The position numbers and the translations under genes were made by a program. A stretch of DNA of 64,000 nucleotides from assembly GCA_910586535.1 (NCBI GenBank), contig CAJUHS010000007.1, positions 62,001 through 126,000 on the forward strand, written 5' to 3'. Under the pieces are notes generated by a model. It ran no database searches. It saw only the letters and a program-made list of their open reading frames with translations, and was not told the DNA's origin. Origin of the DNA: an uncultured Oscillospiraceae bacterium (GTDB taxonomy: Bacteria > Bacillota > Clostridia > Oscillospirales > Ruminococcaceae). This document shows, piece after piece, positions 33,480 to 43,331 of this stretch. Position 1 is the stretch's first letter. Every line of letters begins with the position of its first letter.

Positions 33480-35309
33480 TTACATTTCGTTCCGGACAAA
33501 CTCGCAGACCTGCTCTGCAAGCTCGCGGTTTATGCCCGCCGCCTTTGCTATCTCCTCAACAGAAGCTTTTTTGAACTCCTCGCGGGTCTTAAAGGCGGTG
33601 AAAAGCTTCTGCGCCTTTTTCTCGCCTATGCCCTTTATCTGCGTAAGTCCCGTCTCGTAGGACTGCTTTCTGTGTTTGCTCCGCTGGTAGGTTATGGAGA
33701 ATCTGTGCACTTCGTCCTGTATGCGGGTAACAAGCATGAACGCGCTTTTCGTTCCCGAAATAGATATTTCAGAGCCTGACGTTGCAATGGCGCGGGTGCG
33801 GTGGTTGTTGTCCTTGACCATGCCGAATATAGGTACTGTCACGCCCATTTCACGAAGTATCGGCTCTACCGCATTTACCTGGCCTTTGCCTCCGTCAAGC
33901 AGTATAAGATCGGGCATACGGCTGAATCCCTCGTCCGTTTCGTTTTCGTCAAGACCGTGTTTGAACCGTCTTTCCAGCACCTCTCTCATGCTTGCATAGT
34001 CGTTCTGGATCGCCGTCTCCTTTATGGAGAATTTTTTATAGGCTTTTTTCAGGGGACGTCCGTTCTCGAAAACAACCATTCCAGCAACCATTGACGAGCT
34101 GCCCAAGTTTGAGATATCGTAGGCTTCGATGTAGCGGGGCGGCTCGGGAAGTCCCAGTATCTTTCCCAGCGCCTCCAGAGCAACGATCTCTTTGCCCGTC
34201 CTGCCGACCTTTATGGCAAGGCTGTCGCTTGCGTTGGATTTTGCCATCATGATAAGCCGCAGACCCTTTCCCCGCTTTTTGGAGGAAATATCCACCGCCC
34301 GTCCGCACCGTTCCCGAAGCAGCTTTTCCACCATTTCGGCGTTGGGAAGCTCCTCCTCGGTGATTATCTCCCGGGGTATCCTGGACGGGTCGGAATAGTA
34401 CTGCAAAACAAAGTCCTCAAGCATATCCGCCTCCCTGTCAAGAGTACCCAAGTCAAATTCGGCGCGGTCGTAGAGACGCCCCCCGCGGTACATAAGGGCG
34501 GCGGCGCAGGCGTTTTCGCCGTTCTGGGCGACCGCAATTATATCCGTATCACGCATATCGTCGTCCATTATCTTCTGGCGGTCTGCGGCTCTTTTTATTG
34601 CGGATATCCTGTCCCGAAGCCGCGCCGCAAGCTCGAAGTCGAGATTCTCCGCAGCTTTGTTCATCTGCTCAGTAAGAGACTCAACAGAAGCCTCTGAGCC
34701 GCTCTGAATATACTCCACAGCCTGATCTATTATGTTCCCGTACTCTTCCGCAGAAATGTCACCTGTGCATATTCCCATGCATTGCTTAATGTGGTTGTTC
34801 AGACATGGGCGGTACTTGCCTATATCCCGCGGAAAATTTTTTTTGCAGGTGGGCAGCATGAATACCTTATTGACCTCTTCGACAGCCTGCTTTGCAACAA
34901 ACGCACTGGTATAGGGTCCCAGATATCTGCCGTCGCTTGTTTTCTTCAGCTCCGCCGTAATGCGCGGATACTCCCCGCCGGAAATCTTGATATAGCTGTA
35001 GCCCTTGTCGTCCTTTAACAAAATGTTGTACTTAGGCAAATGCTGTTTTATCATGGAGCACTCCAGAACAAGCGCCTCGTACTCGCTGTCGGTTACGATA
35101 AAGTCGTAATCGAAAACGTGGGACACCATCTGCGCAACCTTGGGAGTATGGTCGGGGGTCTCTCGGAAATAGCTTGTTACTCTGTTTTTCAGGTTCTTAG
35201 CCTTTCCGATATAGATGATATTGCCGCCTTTGTCTCTCATCCGGTAAACCCCGGGAGAGGTTGTAAGCTTTGCAGTTTTTTCTCTAAGATAAGGAAGTCT
35301 TTCATTCAT
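33480..35309 (-). CDS. uvrC: Excinuclease ABC subunit C
   Basis: UvrC makes both incisions in nucleotide excision repair with UvrB. The 609-residue protein has the full order: GIY-YIG nuclease at about 15-95 (SPGVYRMRDKGGNIIYIGKA), UVR motif near 205-240, the C-terminal RNase H-like nuclease from about 380 (IEAYDISNLGSSSMVAGMVV, with the catalytic Asp), and paired helix-hairpin-helix motifs at the end (IKGIGEKKAQKLF). No uvrA or uvrB is nearby. It converges with the cysteine-cluster gene and is preceded by a GNAT gene on the same strand. Confidence 0.97.
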   Translation of the reverse strand: MNERLPYLREKTAKLTTSPGVYRMRDKGGNIIYIGKAKNLKNRVTSYFRETPDHTPKVAQMVSHVFDYDFIVTDSEYEALVLECSMIKQHLPKYNILLKDDKGYSYIKISGGEYPRITAELKKTSDGRYLGPYTSAFVAKQAVEEVNKVFMLPTCKKNFPRDIGKYRPCLNNHIKQCMGICTGDISAEEYGNIIDQAVEYIQSGSEASVESLTEQMNKAAENLDFELAARLRDRISAIKRAADRQKIMDDDMRDTDIIAVAQNGENACAAALMYRGGRLYDRAEFDLGTLDREADMLEDFVLQYYSDPSRIPREIITEEELPNAEMVEKLLRERCGRAVDISSKKRGKGLRLIMMAKSNASDSLAIKVGRTGKEIVALEALGKILGLPEPPRYIEAYDISNLGSSSMVAGMVVFENGRPLKKAYKKFSIKETAIQNDYASMREVLERRFKHGLDENETDEGFSRMPDLILLDGGKGQVNAVEPILREMGVTVPIFGMVKDNNHRTRAIATSGSEISISGTKSAFMLVTRIQDEVHRFSITYQRSKHRKQSYETGLTQIKGIGEKKAQKLFTAFKTREEFKKASVEEIAKAAGINRELAEQVCEFVRNEM

Positions 35310-35343
35310 CGGGAACGCCTCCGTATTCCGTATATTAATATAA

Positions 35344-35850
35344 CTATATAGATAAATCTTTTTGAGACTTTACGTACATTACTTCCCGCACAGGCTTGCC
35401 GCCTATGCTGTCGTCCAAATATTTTCCGTTCGGAATAAAGCCCTGCTTTTCATAGAAATGTCTTGCACTGATATTTTCCTCCAGCACCCATAAAAATATG
35501 TCACGGAAGCCCATTACTTCAAGTTCGCGGAGGACTGCCCCGAAAAGCATTTTGCCGTAGCCTTTTCCAATAAAGGCGGGCAGCAGATATATAGACACTA
35601 CCTCTCCCCACCCCTCCATGTCCTCAAAGCGGGAGGGGCAAAAGCTTGACGTGCCTATAAGCTCGCCGTTCTCGAACATCACCAAAGTGTTCATTGACGG
35701 TTTGTCCGCGGAAGCCGCCCACTGCCCCTGCGGAATACTGTCAAGGTAGTCCTGCGGGATTATCCCCCTATAGGCGTGTTTCCAGCTTTCCTCGTAAACG
35801 CGGCTAAGGGCGTTTCTGTCGTCCTCCGGACGCAGTCCTCGTATCTCCAT
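35344..35850 (-). CDS. GNAT family N-acetyltransferase
   Basis: This 168-residue protein has the GNAT acetyl-CoA fold: a start typical of the family (IRGLRPEDDRNALSRVYEES), the core strand with VVSIYLLPAFIGKGYGKML (the Q/RxxGxG/A loop is here IGKGYG), and the C-terminal ARHFYEKQGF motif. The acceptor substrate (amine, antibiotic or ribosomal protein) is unknown. It starts at ATG 35850 after GGAGATTACT and lies 34 bases upstream of the uvrC start, so it may share a transcript with it. Confidence 0.9.
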   Translation of the reverse strand: MEIRGLRPEDDRNALSRVYEESWKHAYRGIIPQDYLDSIPQGQWAASADKPSMNTLVMFENGELIGTSSFCPSRFEDMEGWGEVVSIYLLPAFIGKGYGKMLFGAVLRELEVMGFRDIFLWVLEENISARHFYEKQGFIPNGKYLDDSIGGKPVREVMYVKSQKDLSI

Positions 35851-35862
35851 AGTAATCTCCTG

Positions 35863-35895
35863 AAAAGGGTACCGTTTTGTGTGCGGTACCCTTTT
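35863..35895. terminator. Perfect palindromic terminator between the lipoprotein and GNAT genes
   Basis: AAAAGGGTACCG pairs with CGGTACCCTTTT over 12 bp around a 9-base loop. On the minus strand it ends the lipoprotein transcript just before the GNAT start. Confidence 0.88.
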
Positions 35896-35914
35896 GTTTC
35901 AATGTTTATTTTTA

Positions 35915-37711
35915 TTACATTGGTGCCGGATAGCAGCCTATATATATCCCCTGTTCCGCGTACTCCTGCTGATCTTCAGAAGATATCAAACGCTTCATAT
36001 TTTCTGGGATAGGCTCCTCCGACCATAAAATGTATTCAACAGAATAAGAATCGGAATCGTACTCTCCGTAAAAATATCCTGTTGCATAATCTCCAAGATA
36101 ATCTTCAGCGTCTATGACTGTGCTGCCGAAATCGAAGCTTGTTCCGCTTCCCGAAACCTCGCCGCCCGATATTATTTCCTCTTTGATCGCCGCCTGTGTA
36201 AGTAAAGCCGCGGCTGTAGTAAAATACGTTTTCGCATAAGCGTTTGCGGAAGTATGCTTTGACTTCTCAACATATCTGAGCATTTCGCTGCCGTAGGGAG
36301 TTTCCTGCATGACCGCTGTAAAGTCGCTTTCAATGTTTTCAAGAAGCGTACCGAAGTCCTCTTCGGTAATGTCAAGAAATTCCCCGTCAGCGTCAAGCTC
36401 CGGCATAGGAGTACCCTTTTCAACGGTCACAACGCCGTTGGGCATATAGGATACCTCCGCTGAACCGCTTACAGCCGATACTTTGTCAAGTGTTATATCA
36501 AAGGATTTTTTATCCGTTTTTACCCTACCCTCTGCGGTACAGTAAATTTCCTCGTTGGGAATATCCAGAGTAAGCTTATAGTCCTCCCCGTCCCTGTAAG
36601 AAGCAAAAGAGGCAAGCTCGGACACCTCTCCGTCCTCGGAAAGAGATATGAGGACAGACGAGCCGTTTTCTTCATGGGTAAGATCGGCCGTTATAAAGTA
36701 TTCCTCTCCGTCGCCGCTGATACCCGCGTGAAAGCTTTGACTGGCGGAATTTTCCGGCTCCGCGCCGTAAAGAGCGTCCATAAAAAAGCAAACGGTCTCA
36801 TTATCAACGGTAACAAGCAGATCAACATCCGACATCATAAGGGAGTTGCTTTTGCTGTTCACATAGTGTATTATTTTAAGCTCGCAGCCGTCGATCTCGT
36901 CAAAAACCGATGTCATCTGTTCCTTTAGTTCATCCTTTGTGTAGTATTCAAAAGCAGTTTTGTCCATGTAGTCGTCAAGATAAACGTCAATGAGTTCTTC
37001 CAACATATAGACGATATCATCTTTTGAATAGCTATAGGTTACCGTGTTTGCACTTACAGTTACGCCGCCGATATCCGCTTCAACCTTTTCTTCGGTAATC
37101 GGAGAGTAAATTTCCGCAAAATCCTTAAAAAGCGCCGTCATTCTGTCAGCAGGCTCATCGCTCTCCCCAACTGCGGAGGATATCCTCTCTATGTACTTGA
37201 GCAGTGCATCGTAATCCTCCTGCTCCATGGCGTACTCCGAACCCGAATCGGGGGCAAATACTGAAGCCGCCAGCCTTTCCGCAAAGCCCTCAAAGGTTAT
37301 GTCGTAAACGTGTCTGCCTGAATTTCCGTTGGTTCCGACCTTCAGACCGTCTTTGCCCGTATAGAAATACAGCTCCGCGGACGTTCCCTCTGTGCCCGTT
37401 AACTTATAGAGCTGAGCGGTCTTTTTATCCTTTTCGCTGACATACAGCTCTCCGCTGAAGCCGACTCCCTCGATTTCAAAGTCCAGCTTTAGCGAGCCGT
37501 CCTTGCAGGCTTCACGGAGCAGCTTGCTTTCCGCACCGAAGCTATTTCCGGCAATAGCGTTCATTGTGTTTTCCTGCGCCATTGAAATATACTCCGCAGG
37601 CTGAGCGTTCAACATTTTCGTGTAGTTGGTACACCCCGACATTGTGACTGCCGCAGCAGCAGCCACCGTGCCGCAGACCGCCCCTTTAAATCCTCTGAAA
37701 AACTTGTTCAT
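35915..37711 (-). CDS. Large putative lipoprotein of unknown function
   Basis: The start at ATG 37711 follows GGAAAGGA by six bases and gives 598 residues. A signal peptide with lipobox VTMSGC places the lipidated Cys near residue 27. The mature protein is acidic, rich in Asp/Glu and Ser, with repeated beta-strand segments (GFSGELYVSEKDKKTAQLY, EYFITADLTHEENGSSVLIS). I recognise no family. It should be displayed on the outer face of the membrane. The upstream region holds three tandem GTACAA repeats at 37773 that may be regulatory, and a strong terminator follows the gene, so it is probably transcribed alone. Confidence 0.75.
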   Translation of the reverse strand: MNKFFRGFKGAVCGTVAAAAAVTMSGCTNYTKMLNAQPAEYISMAQENTMNAIAGNSFGAESKLLREACKDGSLKLDFEIEGVGFSGELYVSEKDKKTAQLYKLTGTEGTSAELYFYTGKDGLKVGTNGNSGRHVYDITFEGFAERLAASVFAPDSGSEYAMEQEDYDALLKYIERISSAVGESDEPADRMTALFKDFAEIYSPITEEKVEADIGGVTVSANTVTYSYSKDDIVYMLEELIDVYLDDYMDKTAFEYYTKDELKEQMTSVFDEIDGCELKIIHYVNSKSNSLMMSDVDLLVTVDNETVCFFMDALYGAEPENSASQSFHAGISGDGEEYFITADLTHEENGSSVLISLSEDGEVSELASFASYRDGEDYKLTLDIPNEEIYCTAEGRVKTDKKSFDITLDKVSAVSGSAEVSYMPNGVVTVEKGTPMPELDADGEFLDITEEDFGTLLENIESDFTAVMQETPYGSEMLRYVEKSKHTSANAYAKTYFTTAAALLTQAAIKEEIISGGEVSGSGTSFDFGSTVIDAEDYLGDYATGYFYGEYDSDSYSVEYILWSEEPIPENMKRLISSEDQQEYAEQGIYIGCYPAPM

Positions 37712-37772
37712 GATCTGTCCTTTCCGGATTAAATAATATTTTATCCTTTGATCTGACCGGCAGCGGCTGTCT

Positions 37773-37794
37773 GTACAACTGTACAAGTGTACAA
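37773..37794. repeat. Three GTACAA repeats at exact 8-bp spacing
   Basis: GTACAA occurs at 37773, 37781 and 37789, about 60 bases before the lipoprotein start and upstream of an AT-rich stretch that could hold its -10 box. The regular spacing suggests a binding site for a regulator. Confidence 0.6.
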
Positions 37795-37931
37795 GCCGTA
37801 AAAAAACAAACCGTACTGCGTCTCACTAAATTATACACCCGCATACTTTTCCTGTCAATTGTTTCGTAACATTTTGCGGGATTTTCACCAAAAACGCCAA
37901 ATCGTCCTTATATGCTTGGCTTGTAATTGTA

Positions 37932-37970
37932 CAAAAATAAAAGCGGATCGGATTTAAACCGACCCGCTTA
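37932..37970 (-). terminator. Terminator upstream-facing gap of the fibronectin-III gene
   Basis: TAAGCGG and CCGCTTA arms with an inner CGG/CCG pair form a stem; on the minus strand TTTTATTTTT follows, so it ends the transcript of the fibronectin-III gene. Confidence 0.75.
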
Positions 37971-37974
37971 AAAA

Positions 37975-40900
37975 TTATCTTTTTTCAACGTTCTTTATAT
38001 GGTATCTTTTTTTGCCGCCCTGCACGACTTTAAGCTTTTTGTTGTGGGGCATAATGTCGGGAAGAGCTGTAAAGAGCAGTACTCCCGAATTAAAGCTTCC
38101 CGCAAAGTCGCCGTTCAGAATGCCTCCGCCGGAGGAAACGTCCGAAATGTGATCCTTGTAGATAACAAGGGCATAGGGCGAAAAGCTTGAGCATACGAAC
38201 TGAATACACCATACATTGTCGATATCAACAACAGCGCATGGCAGTACTTCAAGAGTCGTGTCCGCTGTGCGTATCCAGTCCTCCGCGTCATCCATTTTGA
38301 TCTCATCTGTATCTTCCATTCCGTCTCCGATGTGAACGACTGTGATGTAGTCGCGGTAGGCAATAAGTCTGTCGGGGATAGGCATGGTTATGGTTACCGT
38401 ATAGCCGTCGTTGGGATCAACTTCGATCTTGGTGCCTTCGCTGTAGATGCTTATATCAAAAGGATAGATTATAAAGCTTTTTAATCCGTCGGCGTAATGC
38501 TTGAGAACGTCTTTTACCGCCTCGGTGGATTCCCTGTTTGTGGTGAAATAAACGTCAACAGGTTCGTCAAAAGCGGCGTGGTTCGCGCTCGCGTCAATGT
38601 ATTCGCTGTGAGAAATTCCGTAAGGAGTCGTACCTCTTATAGTAAGGGTGTTGTCTATGTCCGTATCCAGACCTGTGGAGGGAGTAGCAGATACCGACAT
38701 GGAATATTCGCCGTAGAATCTTTCACCGTTGATAGTCTTATAGGGGGCAACCATATAAGTATATTTCTGACCGTTTTTAAGTCCGGTGTGAGAATATTTG
38801 GTGCCCGTTATTACCGTTATAGGCTCGAACTCCATTGTTTTGCTGTTATAAAGGTAAATTACATATCCTTCCGCGCCGTTGACTTTTGTCCAGCTCAGGT
38901 CGATCTGACGGTTGCCGGCAGTTGCGGAAAGGTCGACAACGGAATTGAGCGAAACGCCTGTTGTAACGGTTATGGATTTTGTTGGAGTGCTGTAAACTCT
39001 CAGACCGTTTACCGTCTTATAGGCGACTACATAGTACGTCCAGCTGTCTCCGTTGCTGAGACCGGTATGGATGTATGACGGCTTGCTCAAATCGAACTGG
39101 TAAGAACGTCCGCCGCCGTATGCGTAAAGGATATAGCCCTCAGCGCCCTTTACCGCAGTCCATGTCAAAGACACCTGACCGTCGCTTGTTACTGCTGTAA
39201 AGTCCTTTGGAGAATTGAGATCGTCTCCTATCTTGAAGGAAAGGTGATTTGATTCGCTGCTGTATACTCTTTCGCCGTTTACGGTCTTATAGGCTGTTAC
39301 ATAATATTCGTACCTGTCGCCGTTGCTGAGACCTATATGCTGGAAGCCGGGTTTGCTTACATCGACGTGTTCCCATGCTCCTCCGTTTTTGCGGAAATAC
39401 AGCTCATAACCCTCTGCGCCCTTTGAAGCTGTCCATTTCAAATCGACGATGCCGTCCTTAGTGGTTCCGGAGAAGTCCTTGGGAGCGTCGAGCGGAACTC
39501 CGACGATAGCCCATGCCTCGTCGGACTGCGGGCTGAATACTCTTTCGCCGCTTACTTCCTTATAGGCTTCAACATAATAAGTGTATCTGTCTCCGTTGTT
39601 AAGGCCGGAATGAACATAGCTCGGCTTGGTAACGTCAAAAACCGTTTCTTCGGTATAGCCTGAGGAAGCTCCGTTTTTCTTGTTGTACTTATAGTGCAGC
39701 AGGTAGCCCTCTGCACCCTTTACCGCAGTCCATGTCACGCTGATCGAACCGTCGGCGGCTACAGCTTTCAGATCCTGCGGAGTTGTTAAAGCTGTTCCGA
39801 CCTTGACCGTTACAATGCCGGAGGGGTCGCTCTCTATAGTCTGAACGCCGTCGCTTCCGTTGATATTGATAGTCTTATAGGCAACGACATAATATTCGCA
39901 TACGTGTTCGTTTACAAGGTTTGTCTGCGTGTAGGTGGTTTTTGTGGTTTTAAATGTCTTGGTCTCGCCTGTTGTCTTGTTTTTGAAGTAGAGCGTATAG
40001 CCTGTCGCTCCGGTCACAGCGTCCCACTTTACAGTGATCTGACCGTCCTTGCTGCCGTCGGCGGTAACGTTTTCGGGAGCGTCAAGACCAAAGCCTATGG
40101 TCACGTTTCTGGGATCGCAGTACTCGCCGTAATAGGGCTTGCTTCCTGTGCTTGTTTCGATCCATACGTAGGGTCTTACGCGGTAAGTGAACTGCTCGCC
40201 GTTATAAAGCTCGGTATGGGAGAAAGAAGTTCCCGACTCGATCTCTCTGTTTATGGTTACGGCAGGATTAAGCGGAACGACCTTCTTTGCAACAGGGTCG
40301 TACTTCGACCTCTGGGTTATTTCCAGATCGTAGCCGTCGGCGCCCTCGACAGGTTCCCACGAAATATCGGCTTTTCCGTCGCTGTTGATGATCGTCAGGG
40401 TCGTTCTGCTGAGCTTCAGCTCCAGTTTGGCGGCGCGGATAGTTGGCACGCTGTATATCTTGGCCTGATTGTCCTTCCTTATGTACGCTATTGCATAATA
40501 ATAGTACTGAACGCCCTCGGCAATACTTGTCGTATCTTCAACGTCGGTTATGGCTTTTTCAAAGTCGATCTTGCCGACGCCGGTGATCTTATTGTCCACA
40601 TAATCGGGAGAACTGTTTGTGGACTGGTTCTTGAGCCATTCGGCAAATGTCACACTGCCGTTTGCTACCTCGGGTATCTTCTGAGGATCAAGCTCTCCGA
40701 CGGAGCGGTATATCTCAACGCCGTCAAATATTCCGTTCGAGGACGGCCAGGAAAGCTTGATGGACTTTGCTTTCGGGTTTGAGTCGTCAATAATCAGGCT
40801 CGGGCTTGCGGGAGCTATATAGAGATTCTTGGCAACGTCCGAATAAATCATATTCAGTTTGTTTTCGCCGTCGGTATTGGTGTCACCCTTACTGCTGGAG

Positions 40901-42045
40901 ATTATTCCCTCGCTGTTTTTGTTGTAGCCGTCTCTGCCCCATACGTTTCTGTAGGCTTCGATAAAGAACTGGTAGCGTGTACCGGGAGTTATATCGCTGA
41001 CCGCGTATGAAACGGGGTCGTCGCTTGATTTTACGGCTTTTTCGGTAAATCTCTTGTTGTTCATGTCATATCTGTAGATAACATAACCGTCGGGAGCCTT
41101 GCCCTGATCTGTACCGCCCACCTGTCCTACCTGATTCCATGTGAGCTTTATTTTGCCGCTGTTGCACTCAACAATGCCGCAGTCGTCGATCTCTTCGCCG
41201 TTTTCGTTGAGTATCCTGAGCACTGGAGGATCGAACGTAGCGTCAAGTCTGCCGATATCCTTAATCGCAGCCTGACCGTTTACCGCAAAGCCGTCTTTTT
41301 GTTCCAAAGTGATCTTTGCCGTTGAATTTGGGTCGTCTGGATTTGCGGGGGTATATTTATATCTGTCGATAAGCGTTGTGGGGGCAAGCCGCACCCTTAC
41401 GCTTGTCGAAGCGTCGATGCCTTTAAATATCTTTTCAGAGGCGTCCTTTCTCACCGTGTCGCTTTCGATCACGCGTCCGGAAGCCGTATCCACAAGCTCA
41501 ATGTACACATTGTCGATGAGCTCGATATTCAGGCTGCCCAGACCCCATGTAACTCTGACCGCTCCGTATCCCACGTCATAGTCTATAAGGCTCGGGTCTA
41601 TGGTGCGCGCCGAAGCGGAATCAAATTCGTCTTTTCTGTAGTAGTTGTCGTTGCTTCCGGAGTTGGGATCGTATACGTAGTCTACGCCGTCTACGGTTGT
41701 GGTGGCAGTGATAGCCGCCTCGACCTCAAAGCTTATACCCAGCTCGGGAACGAACATCATCACGAACGAAGCCGCCAAAACAGCGGACATGAGCCGCCCC
41801 CAGAAAGGCTTTTTCACAAAGACGATATCGTCCTGCCTTCGTATGCCTTTTTTCTCCTTCGGCTGTTTTATGCCGAGGAATTTTCCGTTTTTGTCCGAAA
41901 GAGCCATATCAGCGCGGCACAGGAAAGCGTACCACAGCTTAATAAACAGCTCTGCTGTCACGCATGGAAGCCATAGAAGCTTGTTTTTAGACCTCTTTGC
42001 CTTTAAGCGGCGAAGTATTTCTTTTTTGGTATTGAAGTCCAGCAT
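37975..42045 (-). CDS. Large surface protein with about eight fibronectin type III domains
   Basis: ATG 42045 follows GGAGGG by five bases, giving 1356 residues. An unusually long charged N-terminus of about 80 residues precedes a membrane segment (LMSAVLAASFVMMFVPELGI), so export may use a long signal or leave the start in the cytoplasm. From about residue 270 to 1125 there are roughly eight fibronectin-III domains; the last five (about 660 onward) are near 95-residue repeats with the same VKGAEGY and GLSNGDRYTYYVEAYKTVNG elements. The C-terminal 230 residues contain a ZU5-like block ending SSFSPYALVIY, a weak hydrophobic stretch and a basic tail. No LPXTG, dockerin or catalytic domain is seen. 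A role as adhesin or wall scaffold is inferred. Confidence 0.85.
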   Translation of the reverse strand: MLDFNTKKEILRRLKAKRSKNKLLWLPCVTAELFIKLWYAFLCRADMALSDKNGKFLGIKQPKEKKGIRRQDDIVFVKKPFWGRLMSAVLAASFVMMFVPELGISFEVEAAITATTTVDGVDYVYDPNSGSNDNYYRKDEFDSASARTIDPSLIDYDVGYGAVRVTWGLGSLNIELIDNVYIELVDTASGRVIESDTVRKDASEKIFKGIDASTSVRVRLAPTTLIDRYKYTPANPDDPNSTAKITLEQKDGFAVNGQAAIKDIGRLDATFDPPVLRILNENGEEIDDCGIVECNSGKIKLTWNQVGQVGGTDQGKAPDGYVIYRYDMNNKRFTEKAVKSSDDPVSYAVSDITPGTRYQFFIEAYRNVWGRDGYNKNSEGIISSSKGDTNTDGENKLNMIYSDVAKNLYIAPASPSLIIDDSNPKAKSIKLSWPSSNGIFDGVEIYRSVGELDPQKIPEVANGSVTFAEWLKNQSTNSSPDYVDNKITGVGKIDFEKAITDVEDTTSIAEGVQYYYYAIAYIRKDNQAKIYSVPTIRAAKLELKLSRTTLTIINSDGKADISWEPVEGADGYDLEITQRSKYDPVAKKVVPLNPAVTINREIESGTSFSHTELYNGEQFTYRVRPYVWIETSTGSKPYYGEYCDPRNVTIGFGLDAPENVTADGSKDGQITVKWDAVTGATGYTLYFKNKTTGETKTFKTTKTTYTQTNLVNEHVCEYYVVAYKTININGSDGVQTIESDPSGIVTVKVGTALTTPQDLKAVAADGSISVTWTAVKGAEGYLLHYKYNKKNGASSGYTEETVFDVTKPSYVHSGLNNGDRYTYYVEAYKEVSGERVFSPQSDEAWAIVGVPLDAPKDFSGTTKDGIVDLKWTASKGAEGYELYFRKNGGAWEHVDVSKPGFQHIGLSNGDRYEYYVTAYKTVNGERVYSSESNHLSFKIGDDLNSPKDFTAVTSDGQVSLTWTAVKGAEGYILYAYGGGRSYQFDLSKPSYIHTGLSNGDSWTYYVVAYKTVNGLRVYSTPTKSITVTTGVSLNSVVDLSATAGNRQIDLSWTKVNGAEGYVIYLYNSKTMEFEPITVITGTKYSHTGLKNGQKYTYMVAPYKTINGERFYGEYSMSVSATPSTGLDTDIDNTLTIRGTTPYGISHSEYIDASANHAAFDEPVDVYFTTNRESTEAVKDVLKHYADGLKSFIIYPFDISIYSEGTKIEVDPNDGYTVTITMPIPDRLIAYRDYITVVHIGDGMEDTDEIKMDDAEDWIRTADTTLEVLPCAVVDIDNVWCIQFVCSSFSPYALVIYKDHISDVSSGGGILNGDFAGSFNSGVLLFTALPDIMPHNKKLKVVQGGKKRYHIKNVEKR

Positions 42046-42215
42046 AAATACCCTCCATATATCAATCACGGACGGGATACGCCCGTTAATTTATTCAGAC
42101 AAACACCTTGCCATTTTTATAATAATACCATATTTTCATAAAAAAGTAAAGCAGTTTATATCGGCAAATTTGCACAAATTTATGCAGTAATCATCAATAT
42201 TTTGTATAAAACCGC

Positions 42216-42413
42216 TTACAGTTGTTTCCTGACCACGCCGTATTCGTCGTCAAGGCGGTACAAATGGCAGCCGCGGGCCGTTCCGCTGAGGAATCTTCCC
42301 ATTTCGTCTTCGTCCAGATCGGCGGCGCAGACATACTGTTCCCAGTCCTCGTCGTAAACGTAATTAACGCAGCTTTCGCAGCTTGACGTTTCATGTGCTC
42401 TTTTAATGCTCAT
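42216..42413 (-). CDS. Small cysteine-containing protein, DUF6472-like
   Basis: This 65-residue protein starts MSIKRAHETSSCESCVNYVY and has four cysteines (two CxxC-like at the start, then YVCAAD and RGCHLY), a pattern suitable for metal binding. It resembles DUF6472, a small Clostridia family of unknown function. Its ATG overlaps the sfsA stop (ATGA), so translation is coupled; GGTGGAAA lies upstream inside sfsA. The coupling supports it as a real gene despite its size. Confidence 0.75.
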   Translation of the reverse strand: MSIKRAHETSSCESCVNYVYDEDWEQYVCAADLDEDEMGRFLSGTARGCHLYRLDDEYGVVRKQL

Positions 42414-43084
42414 AATCTTATTTCCACCCCGTTTCTTATTTCCATGCTGCCGGGAGTCACTTTGCAGTCGTAAGCCAGCAGCTTTACCCCGCTGTCCGCA
42501 GCCTGCCTTAAAGCCTGTCCGAATGCCGGGTGCGTGATATCGTTGGGCGAAAAGCACCGAACGTCCTCCATTTGCACCACAAACAGCAGATACGTTTCAA
42601 AGCCCTCGCCGAGACACCTTGTCAGCTCGTTTATATGCTTTAGTCCCCGCTCGGTGGGAGCGTCGGGAAACATAGCTATGCCGTCCTGTTCAAGAGTAAC
42701 TCCCTTTACTTCCAGCAATATTTTTTTGCCCTCATGTTCTATGTAAAAGTCAAACCGTGAGTTCCCGTAACTATACTCCGGTCTGATGCTGCCGCCCGGA
42801 AATATTTTGGGCAGGAACTCCGCCGCGGCACGGTTCGGGGCGGCGCTGTCCATATTGATGAGCCTGTCACCTTTGCGGACGGCAACAAGGTCGTAAAGGG
42901 TCTTTCTTTTTGCGGAGCATCCCGCTTTTTCCAGCCATACCGTACAGCCCTCTGTGAGCAGCTCTCTGCAACGGCCGGTATTTTTAACGTGGCACACCTC
43001 TGTTCTGCCGTTTATTTCGGCATACGCCACAAATCTGTTGGGGCGGGATATGAAACGTCCCTCAACGATATTTTTATAGTTCAT
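42410..43084 (-). CDS. sfsA: SfsA family DNA-binding/nuclease-like protein
   Basis: The 224-residue protein matches SfsA (sugar fermentation stimulation protein) in length and motifs: an N-terminal OB-like part (GRFISRPNRFVAYAEINGRT, then HVKNTGRCRELL), and a C-terminal PD-(D/E)xK-like core with SRFDFYIEHEGKKILLEVKG holding the Asp and Glu-x-Lys, followed by FPDAPTERGLKHI. SfsA was first described as a sugar-metabolism regulator in E. coli; its biochemical role remains unclear. It is coupled to the downstream 65-residue protein by a 4-base overlap. Confidence 0.95.
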   Translation of the reverse strand: MNYKNIVEGRFISRPNRFVAYAEINGRTEVCHVKNTGRCRELLTEGCTVWLEKAGCSAKRKTLYDLVAVRKGDRLINMDSAAPNRAAAEFLPKIFPGGSIRPEYSYGNSRFDFYIEHEGKKILLEVKGVTLEQDGIAMFPDAPTERGLKHINELTRCLGEGFETYLLFVVQMEDVRCFSPNDITHPAFGQALRQAADSGVKLLAYDCKVTPGSMEIRNGVEIRL

Positions 43085-43331
43085 GATATCACCCGCAATA
43101 AAACTTTTCCCGAATCCGGCTGCGTGTTCGGGATACTGTTTTTATCCGCAAAACATTTAAAGGCGCAGTCCGATCCGACAAATCGAGCGGGACAGTCCTG
43201 CCGTCCCGCTTTGTCTTTTTTAATTTTCTATTGCATTGCCGAAGTGTCTTGATACAGGAGGTACTTGCCTTTTGTAAATTTTTGCGGCAGCCGCCGTTGG
43301 CTGTACGTTCGTTATCTGTACTTTCAGGGCA

